From the NCBI GenBank assembly GCA_905178155.1, contig CAJINV010000004.1, positions 7,756,771 to 7,820,770 on the forward strand: a DNA stretch of 64,000 nt, in the 5' to 3' direction. The translations under genes were made by a program, and so were the position numbers. The notes under the pieces were generated by a model. That model saw only the letters and a list, made by a program, of their open reading frames with translations, did not search any database and was not told the origin of the DNA. Below are positions 56,356-64,000 of this stretch, piece after piece. The stretch's first letter is position 1. Each line of letters opens with the position of its first letter. This DNA is from Amoebophrya sp. A120 (Eukaryota > Sar > Dinophyceae > Syndiniales > Amoebophryaceae).

Positions 56356-59300
56356 ATGATGGAAATGAATGCCGGCACTATCGGCAAGCGGCGGAAGGTG
56401 GCCCCAGAGGAAGGGGCCGCGGCGGCCGAAGAAACCGGACCGGAAGCCTTGTTTGCAGCTGCGTCGCTGGAAGGCGATGATGGTGAGACGGAGATCAATG
56501 GTCGTTCGAATTCCCAAGCCAGCAACGGGATGAACAACGGAAGATCTTCGCAGGATTGTCAAGACTTCAATTTGATGCCGGAGCCGATCTTTGGAGCTGC
56601 AACTGCGTCGTCACAAGACTCTCCTTTCGGCGAGCATTACGATGAGTCCTGCACGACCTCGTCGGATACAACACGACGACGACGCAAAGTTACTGACGCG
56701 GATATGGAAGTCGACGAAGGCTGCAGAAACGAAAATGAAAGAACCTTCCTGGGCCTCGCCGCTTCGCAAATCGAGGTGGATGAGGTGGAGGCACCGAAGT
56801 TTGTGATGGTGACCAAAATGCTTCCGCCCTCCCAAAAACCACGCAAATCCTCCCCGTCGCCGACGTATTGATGTTTTTCGTTGAGCAAGGTCGTGGTGTT
56901 TATTTCATACCGTGACTGAGTTTTGTCATGCTCATGCAGAACATTTTTTTTTATTTTTCCAAGACGAAAAACTCCCTCAGGCCCCCCTCCACGGCGGAAG
57001 AGCGAACCTTGCTCGCAAGAATCAGCTTCGCAGAGAAAGAACGGAATGACAGCGAAGTGAGTTTGCACCTGCGAAGCACGCCATTGGAGGATGAGGTGGT
57101 TCTGGACCACGAGGGCATGGAGCAACAAGAACCTGGCAACAATATCCGCGAGATTCTGATTCCGGTGAAAGATACCAACTACCACGCGGATACCGACGTC
57201 GAGGGCGGTCGGGGGGAAGGCGGAGACGAGCGGTTTAAGGCGAAGGAGGATTTATTGGATGAAGATGAGGATATGGATATGGATGTCCTTGCTGTGGAAC
57301 CTTTCCAAAACAAAGTCCCGGCCCGCACCAGTGGCGGACATAAAACACCGCGATTCATCTCCACGTCCTTAAAGCGGCCGGCAAGTGGAAGGAGCTCCAC
57401 CGCTACGTTTGCAGCTGTTAAAGGAATAAACGAAATAAACACGACGACGGGACGAGATGAAAAAAGTGCAAGGGTCCGAACCACACTGCTGTCCTCTTCG
57501 AGTTCCACCTCTGCACCGCCTGCTGTTGGTTTCTCGACAGAAGGGCCGGAAGGTTTGAAAAAATTCGATGCGGTTTGTTCTAGTACTACTACGACCTCCC
57601 TGGTCCGCGTTTCCGATGTGTATTTTACAAGTTCGCAAAATCAACTGAAACTCCCCCGGTTTTCCCTTCTCGGCCGGGAGCAGCAAGACATCGTCCGCGC
57701 AGCTTTATTAGGAGACCGATTTCCGATTTTCGGGCCGAAAACGATATTTTTGAAATTTCTCGACGCGCTGTGCAAGTTATGCATTGCAAATATGTCTAGG
57801 TCTGGAAGGTTAGAACTTGTGATGCTAACTTTGGATTCTAAAAAAATCTTTATTGCATGACCAGCAAGAGGAGCCCAGTTTGTGCTACGCGGGGAGGGCA
57901 TTTGTCATGCGGGATAGGCATCAGGAAGGCCTCTAAAGATATGTGATGGTAGATCATGCATTACAGACATCCTGAGTCATGCGAAATATGCATGACAAAC
58001 CTGGTAACCTTCCAGACCCAGACATTTTTGCAGCTGATAAAAATCGACGGACCGGCAGCTGGATCGGTTTGGCAGGCAAATCGAGGAGGCGTTGGAGGAC
58101 GGGGTAAAGGAACTCAGGAAGCAGATCAAGGTATAGTGTATTACGTATTTTTCTTTTTACTTCATATGTCTGCATGACACGAACGAATCATTATGCAGTT
58201 CTTTTCGCATGGCAAATTACAATGCAAAGGTTTTTCTTTTTGCTGATTTGCTGTATTCGGGTATGCATGAGAAATCGATCCTCCGAATATTTTGAACACC
58301 AGACCAAGGAGAAGGAGGTCCTGCGGCTGGAGGAATTCGCGGCGCAGAGCTACGAATTGCTCGAAGTTCGCGATAAAGTCTCCAACCTACAAACGGACTT
58401 GCTAGGGAAGGACGAGGAGTGTAAAAACCAGGAAGAGTTGTACCTGGATTTAAAAACTTCGATAGAGGAGAAGGAAAGAGAAAAGATGGAACTAGACGAC
58501 GAAATTATCGAGCTGGAATTAGATTTGGAGGAAGTGCAAAACGTTTACAAACACGACTTCTGCAGTCTGTTTTTGCGTGGGAAAGATTTTTTACAACTTG
58601 GTCTTCTAGAAGAAGTACCACCTGCCGAGGAGAAGAAAGAGCGGGGAGGTGTGCAGCTCACCGGAAGTGGAACTGCAAGTAGCTCCGGAGTTGGAGGCCC
58701 GAACGGTGAAGCAGTAGAGCCCGGCGCTGCCAATTCTGGTGCTATGGGCGGTGATAGTGCAACTGGTGCGGGACGAGAAATAACAGAACTTCCGTCACAT
58801 CAAGAACCAGCAGCGCCGTCTTCTTCACAGCTGCCGAATAGTAAAACGTGGTTTGGAAACTTTCTGACGCGGGCAAACCAGGAGGTTTCTAAGGCGTGCA
58901 CGAGTTTGTACGAAACGTTAAAGGAAGCGGGGAGCAACGCGGTGCCCAGAGAGCAGAAGGTTGGCTCGGACTTGTCATGATGCTTGGTCTGTCTATCTTT
59001 TCGATACAGATTTTATGTACAGTTTTAGACTACAGCGTTGATGATTTCTACTCGCGTTTATTATTTTCAAACTGAAGTAAACACACACAACTCTGCAAGG
59101 TCGACCGCGTCGTGAGTTTGATCCGGAAAATCTGCCCTACGGACGACGCCCTTCTCTCCGCAACGCAGGCGGTGCTGCAGCTGCCTGCCGAGGATCATTT
59201 GGGGGATTTTGACCGCTTGACCATTCGGACGATCGCGGAAAAATTGGTGCAGCGGGAGAAGGAACTAGCAGCGCTCGTGGAGGAGAAGCAGAAACTTTTT

Positions 59301-60827
59301 GAAGATCTGGAAGTGGAGATTTTCGGAGGGAAGAACTGTGGGGAGGGACAACTGGAAGTAGACGAAGAAGGTAGTGCTCGTGAAGATTTTCAACACAAGT
59401 TAATATCGCGGACCAATGGTGCGGTTGCCGAAGCGGAGATGATGGAAACAACTCGGAATAAACATGTTTTAACATCACCAGTAGATCTCAACGTCGCAGT
59501 GGTCGTGTCCTCCACCTCGTCTAGCAGCAACGGTGCGAGCAAGTCAAACGACGATGAAACTACACGGATGACCAAAAGTAGAACCATCAAAACGGCTAGG
59601 AGTAGCCTTGTTCATCTACTCGCGGACAGCGGCACCAGTTCCTCGCCTGTTGGCGCGGAAATGCGAGAAGATGCAGCGGATATAGCTCTACTGGAGCCGG
59701 CTTCGTCTTCTTCTTGCTCGTCTGAGGAACATTCCGGCGAAGAAAATGACGGCCGGGCAGCTGGAGATCAAGAAGATGACGACGTGGAGCTGCAAGAAGA
59801 AAATTATACCGACAAGAAGAATATCATGGCCAGCAGCGGTGATAATTACAACCCCAACGGCGGCGGCGCCGCCAAATTGCTTGAGAAAGAGCTTTCATCC
59901 TCCAGTTCCAGTTGCAGTGGCGATGATGCTTTATTTCACGGCTTCTTCCGGTCGAAAAACCAAAGCCGGGAATCCAGTTACTCCAGCCGCGATTCAGCCC
60001 AGGATATGCATTGCAAATATGTCTGGGTCTGGGAACTTGTGATGCAAGGAAGGGAATAGGGAGCGCACTGTAATGCGCCGCCAAGCATGACAAGTTTTTC
60101 CATGGTTCTGAGTTGCGTACTTCGCATGAGAAACTGCGTCTCTGCATGACAGGCAAGAGGAGCTCTTTGCGGCCACGCAATACAGATTTCAGAGTCATGC
60201 CCGGCTAGCATAACAAACCTGGCAATCTTCATCCAGACCCAGACATATTTGCAATGCATACAGAACAGCTGCCGTCACATTTCGGACGAGGAGGATTATT
60301 TTCTACTGGGAAGCAGTAGTAGTGTCGAGGAGACGGGGACGGTGGAGCGGAATTCTTTAGTAGAGGGTGTTAATAGCGAGGAACCGGAAGTAGAAGATCT
60401 TCGAGATGTGGAAATGGTGTCGGAGCGCAGTTCATCTTCTTTGGTGGAACCGGACCGGGAGGAGGAAGTAGTCCGGGACGTAAAAATGGCGGAAACAGGT
60501 GCTAGTTCTGCGGCAGCAGTTAAAGTAAACGAAAATCCACCAAGACCGCAGGACTTGCCGTTGTGCTTATCCAAGAAGAAGATCATTGCGGACCAGAAGC
60601 TGCAAAGTCTCGTGCTCGAAAGAAACCAGATTCAGGCGGAGTTGACGAAGCTGTCCGTTGTCGAGACGAGGTTAACCGGGCGCGCCGTCGAGCAGCGCCA
60701 GATGATTGAACAGAAGAAGGTGGAGATTGAGAGAGGTTTGATGGTCGATTTACACGATTTGGAGCAGGTGCAAAAGCATTTCGATACACTGATGAGGAAC
60801 AGAGAAATGGAGTTGGTTGTCGGATGA
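56356..60827 (+). CDS. Coiled-coil protein, 1171 aa, unknown
   Basis: Six exons (56356-56864, 56981-57777, 58045-58130, 58303-58959, 59100-60004, 60266-60827) total exactly 1172 codons. Three junctions are GT-AG and two are IEs. The N-terminal third is acidic and Ser-rich with basic patches (GKRRKVAPEE, TTRRRRKVTD) that could be nuclear localisation signals. Coiled coil 1 runs from about 58050 to 58540 (RQIEEALEDGVKELRKQIK, then TKEKEVLRLEEFAAQSYELL, then SIEEKEREKMELDDEIIELE). A second helical region follows at 59100-59320 (RTIAEKLVQREKELAALVEE), and a third at 60560-60820 (LQSLVLERNQIQAELTKL, then VEQRQMIEQKKVEIERGL). Acidic, Ser-rich linkers lie between. This fits a structural, cytoskeletal or chromosome-associated protein; no family is recognised. 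Confidence 0.8.
56865..56980 (+). other. GT-AG intron containing the IE 9-mer
   Basis: Donor CCGAC|GTATTG, acceptor CCTCAG|GCCCCC, phase 2, joining KSSPSPT to PPSTAEERT. Contains TTGTCATGC at 56923-56931. Confidence 0.82.
57778..58039. mobile_element. IE family A
   Basis: Flanks CAAGT (57773-57777) and AAAAT (58040-58044), a drifted TSD. Removal gives LDALCKSTDRQLDRF, which opens coiled coil 1. Confidence 0.9.
58131..58302 (+). other. GT-AG intron with IE-like words
   Basis: Donor ATCAAG|GTATAG, acceptor CACCAG|ACCAAG, phase 0, joining ELRKQIK to TKEKEVLRLEE. Contains GCATGACAC and GCATGGCAA, near-matches to the IE 9-mer. Confidence 0.82.
58960..59099 (+). other. GT-AG intron
   Basis: Donor CAGAAG|GTTGGC, acceptor TGCAAG|GTCGAC, phase 0, joining VPREQK to VDRVVSLIRK. 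Contains TTGTCATGA, one base from the IE 9-mer. Without it the frame stops at 58980. Confidence 0.75.
60005..60260. mobile_element. IE family A, reversed interior
   Basis: TSD CAGGA at 60000-60004 against CAGAA at 60261-60265. Removal gives RDSAQDSCRHISDEED. Confidence 0.92.
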
Positions 60828-61009
60828 TTGAGTTTCGTGAGTTGTACCTAGCGAAATAGATGTCGAGCAACTGAAATGCAAATTCGAACTAGAGTTCTCG
60901 CTCTTTGTCGTGGGCAGACGCAGAGTAAGCCCGTACTAAGGATGATAAGCCAGCAGCTTCGCTATCGATTCGAAAGTGTTCTTTCGGTAGTTCTCTGTAC
61001 CCGTTCGGA
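60828..61009. other. Spacer before the GC island
   Basis: Ordinary spacer composition, nothing supported. Confidence 0.5.
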
Positions 61010-62650
61010 GTGCGTGCTTGCTGTTCCGGTCCCACACGTATGAAGGCAAAGGAAGACCGTGCCAGCGCCAGGACTTAGCGCAACGACCGGCATCCGCCGG
61101 CGCGTGTTTCGGGCTCTGGGTGACTGACCCAGGTCAGGCGTTTGCCTGCGTTTGAGCGCGAGGGGAGAGGGCGCGCGGGCTAGCCCCACCGGCCGCAGGG
61201 GGACGCCCCAGCGCGCTGCTCCTGTTGGAATTAGCAGGGAAGTGCGCAGGCTTCGGGGCCACGCAAAGGCGAGGGCGCCGGAATGGTGCGCCGGGCCTCC
61301 GGGCGGGCCCCATGTGCTCGAGGTATGCCGCACTTCGCCTAGTGCGCGGCCTGACGACTCAGACGAGGGCGAGGACTTGGGCGAATTCTGCATCCGCGCG
61401 CCGCGGGGACCAAGTCGCGGCGCAGTCTGTGGCCCGCACAACTTACAAGCGCAGCGCCAAGGGGCTGCGGAGGTGCGCACACTGCAGCGCGTGGAGCCCC
61501 AAGCCCGCCGCACGGTGGGAGAAAGAATCCCGGCAGGCACGCTCGCGGGGCAAGTGCCGTGGGACAGACTGGCCGGCTGTTTGACTTCTAAGACAGCCAC
61601 GGTGGCCGACTTGCAGCAATGCAGGGGCTCCCGTCTTATTGCCCCGGCCGGCTACGTCCGCGGCCAGAGGACAGCGGCACACACAGACCGCCGCCAGAGG
61701 TGCGGGGGATTTTTCTGGAAGAGGGGCCGCGGGTTGGCGGGGCGTGTCGCGCAGCGGCCCGCCAGGCGTATGGGCCTGCCGGCCGGGCGCGATGTTTGTG
61801 CCGCGCAGGTTCTGGCCCGCCGGGTGGTGTGCTCCGTCCGACCGCGCGGGGGCCCGGGCCGTACTGGCCCGCAGCGGAGCGCGCGCCCTTGCGAGGCATG
61901 GCGCGCCCGAAAGTCCAGGCCAGGGGCCGCGACTACGCCGCCACGCTGGTGAAAAAGGCGGAGCGGTCATCGAGTGCGTATATGCCTGGGGAGATCGGGG
62001 CCACAGTTGTCCGACGTGCTTCTTCGCGCTCGCCTGCCAATTGCCTTGCGTGCAAGTTAGCCGGGGCACGCGAAGCGCCGCGGATTTGAAAGGGGCGGGC
62101 GCGCGCGCCCCCCTTCCGCGGCTTCTGCGGCCCCCGCCTGAAAAGCGTGCCGGGCGGCCTAGCGCCCTCCCTGCGCCCCGCTGGCCCCGTGCGTAAACGC
62201 CCATGGGCCCGGGCGTTCGCCCGCTTGCCCGTTCTTTTCTGCCCCCCGCGCGCCCGTTCGCCCCCGTATCCCCCCATCGCGGCCGCGCTGCCGGCCACTT
62301 TGGCGCAGCTTGCCAGCCAAAGACATGGCGCGGCACTGCGCGGACGCAGAAAGCAGGGCGCGCAGCCCCAATCTTCCGCCGCATTAAACCTGGCCGGGCC
62401 GACCCGCCCGGGCATGAGTGCGGCCTTAACCGTCGCCCGAGACACAGCTCGTCTGCGGGTCGTCGGTTGCCTTCGCGGGAAACTGAGCAGGCTTTTCTCG
62501 TGGGCGTGCCCTTTGACAAATCTCATTCGCGGAATACCGGCAGTTGCCGGCGCAGGCCTTGCGGAGTTCCTGCTCTGTTTGGCACTTGGGCCTATCGAAG
62601 ATGTTCATCTTGAAATGCTGCAGAGCCGTGATCCACATCCGCTTCGTCGG
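61010..62650. other. Very GC-rich island, nature unknown
   Basis: About 1.6 kb whose GC content is visibly far above the flanks, with fairly sharp edges. Long ORFs run in several frames on both strands at once (for example plus 61152-61952 and minus 61443-62519). That is expected when stop codons are rare through composition, and their products are Arg/Ala/Pro/Gly-rich without recognisable domains. No IE, no rRNA or tRNA signature by eye. It could be a GC-rich interspersed repeat, a transferred piece, or a decayed element. Confidence 0.7.
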
Positions 62651-62901
62651 CTCGTTTAGCGCAATATATTTATCATTTGCATTTCTATCTACAACTACAT
62701 GGACTGCATTGGCATCGAGCTGTGCTTCAATTCATCAATAGCAATCAGGAAATTTCTCCTTGCACCGCTGTGCGTGCGCGTTGATAGCTGCAGTGAGTCT
62801 GGCTATCACCGTAAACAAAGCTTTCGCTGCTCCTGAAGATAAAAACACTCACTATCGCTGCCGCACCACCCCACACGACACCCCGCGATCCAAAATCAAC
62901 C

Positions 62902-64000
62902 ATGCCCCTCGCAGCCTCCTTATCATCACTCGACGGAGCAGCCTCCACGCTCTCCTCCTGGCCCCCGGATTTCTCTATTGCCACGGGAAAATTACCAAAG
63001 CCCGACGAGCTCGACCGTGCGTTCTTTCTGAAGTACTTCGGAAAAACTTTTCCGAAGCTCACCGGCGCCAGCAAAACCAAGGACCTTCCCCGCCCGGGCT
63101 TCCTCGCCGAGGTCGGCTGCTTCGGGAAGAAGGGCAACGACGGCGTCAACACGCGACGGAGTCCGGAACTCTACCTCATTCCCCGCCTCGACCCGGGCAA
63201 GTGTCCCCCGAGTAAGCGGTATGGAAGCGTCATGGAAATCAGGGATGAAGTGACTTCGAAGGGCGCGATCACGACGAGTCCAGCCGGCGGTAAGATGCTG
63301 GACGACGAGGAGTCCACGACGACTACGGAGGAGGAGGTGCGGGAGAAAACCGAAGCTGCGAAACACTTCCGGAAAACGGTGTTGAACCTCGCCGCCGGAC
63401 ACGAAAACGACACTAGGGTTTTCGGGTACTGTAACATGGAATCCTGGCAGAAAACGGACCGCGAGAAATTCATGTCCGCCCACCAGATGTGCTTCGGCCA
63501 GGATCGGCCGCGAACGGGGGAGGAGGGTGGAGTCGCGGAGGGTGAAGCTGCAGTAGTTGCGGGGGGTGGTGAGAAGAAAAAGCTGCCTACCGAGGAAGAA
63601 ACTGCAGAACAACTACCCGGAAGTAGAACCTCCGACCAACAGGAGGTGCTCGACGACCTAAAAGCGTCGTTGAAAGAGCGGGACTGCTTCGCCGCAGTCG
63701 CCGAGTGCGACGCCAAGCGGAACTTCAAGTCCTTTTACTTGCGAGAAGAGCCTGGACCAGCAGCAGCAGCAGCATCCGTGGCTGGGAAGGCCGGGCGGGG
63801 AACCGGAGGGCAAAAATCCTCTTCCGGAGATGTTGGTGCAGCTGCGACGACAACGGAGGGGAGGCAGGATGAACCGGCCAGTGGTGCTCAAGAGCCCGCA
63901 TCCTCAACGGACAAGAACGCAAGCGCAGAGGACAAAACTTCTTCCTCCAGCACTGCTAGTGCAACTATCGAGGACCACCACAAGCAGGACGAGAAAGATG
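62902..64000 (+). CDS. Unknown protein, 3'-partial
   Basis: An ATG at 62902 opens 366 codons with no stop before the window ends, in typical local codon usage. The start is MPLAASLSSLDGAASTLSSW. An ordered-looking part follows: RAFFLKYFGKTFPKLTGASK (about 63010-63080), PGFLAEVGCFGKKGNDGVNT (63095-63155), SPELYLIPRLDPGKCPPS and RVFGYCNMESWQKTDREKFM (63415-63475), with scattered cysteines and aromatic residues. From about 63500 it becomes Gly/Ala/Ser/Glu-rich. I recognise no family. No IE lies in this first 1.1 kb. Confidence 0.75.
   Translation, partial: MPLAASLSSLDGAASTLSSWPPDFSIATGKLPKPDELDRAFFLKYFGKTFPKLTGASKTKDLPRPGFLAEVGCFGKKGNDGVNTRRSPELYLIPRLDPGKCPPSKRYGSVMEIRDEVTSKGAITTSPAGGKMLDDEESTTTTEEEVREKTEAAKHFRKTVLNLAAGHENDTRVFGYCNMESWQKTDREKFMSAHQMCFGQDRPRTGEEGGVAEGEAAVVAGGGEKKKLPTEEETAEQLPGSRTSDQQEVLDDLKASLKERDCFAAVAECDAKRNFKSFYLREEPGPAAAAASVAGKAGRGTGGQKSSSGDVGAAATTTEGRQDEPASGAQEPASSTDKNASAEDKTSSSSTASATIEDHHKQDEKD

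Noticed and set aside
865..60260. Repeated words with regular spacing suggesting a CRISPR array
   Set aside because: The repeats are dispersed TIR pairs inside eukaryotic genes with unequal spacing; no repeat-spacer array exists.
61152..62519. Long ORFs on both strands in the GC-rich island
   Set aside because: Several frames are open at once on both strands, the products are Arg/Ala/Pro/Gly-rich without domains, and codon usage differs from the other genes. Stop-poor composition explains them.
1..64000. Autonomous transposase or retrotransposon gene that could mobilise the IEs
   Set aside because: None of the coding regions shows a transposase, integrase or reverse transcriptase pattern; the mobilising enzyme must be elsewhere.

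Overview
The window is eukaryotic nuclear DNA, most likely from an alveolate and best matched by a parasitic dinoflagellate of the Amoebophrya (Syndiniales) type. That assignment is an inference. It rests on large GC-rich genes that nearly all lie on one strand, AT-richer spacers, a RAP-domain protein, and above all coding regions riddled with short repeated inserts of the introner-element (IE) type. I know invasive, transposon-like introns have been reported in Amoebophrya genomes; I could not compare these sequences with them.

Layout (+ strand unless stated): 1-9589, RNA polymerase I largest subunit (5' end outside the window), interrupted at 2851-4494 by an assembly gap and a minus-strand fragment of a pepsin-like aspartic protease; 10682-12484, unknown protein; 13909-14578, RpiB-type sugar-phosphate isomerase; 15800-25619, 2402-aa DExH RNA helicase; 25703-27224, coiled-coil protein; 27811-28062, three 84-bp tandem repeats; 28604-32761, 1177-aa unknown protein; 33824-41687, membrane-anchored ADAM-type metalloprotease with two disintegrin-like domains; 42859-46976, RAP-domain protein; 47633-55999, 2095-aa Ser/Asp-rich protein; 56356-60827, 1171-aa coiled-coil protein; about 61010-62650, a very GC-rich island; 62902 to the end, the start of another gene.

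The outstanding feature is a set of 53 IEs (one of them doubtful). Each starts 5'-TAT, ends ATA-3', carries terminal inverted repeats (TIRs) of about 16-30 bp, and is flanked by a 5-bp direct repeat (target-site duplication, TSD), exact in 39 cases. Deleting the element plus one TSD copy restores the reading frame. For the helicase, RAP, coiled-coil and large low-complexity genes the summed exon lengths come to an exact multiple of three. None of the checked junctions can be read as GT-AG. I sort the IEs into families by TIR: A (23 copies, about 255 bp), B (13, about 150 bp), C (9, about 283 bp), D (3, about 321 bp) and single members E, F, G and H, plus one decayed copy. A second, ordinary set of about 11 GT-AG introns coexists with them.

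All families, although unrelated in their TIRs, share a dispersed 9-mer TTGTNATGC (or its complement) and a terminal block TATSNNNTGYA. IEs occur in both orientations, interrupt catalytic motifs, and are not seen in about 10 kb of spacer. Together this points to one mobilisation and intron-recognition system serving many non-autonomous families.
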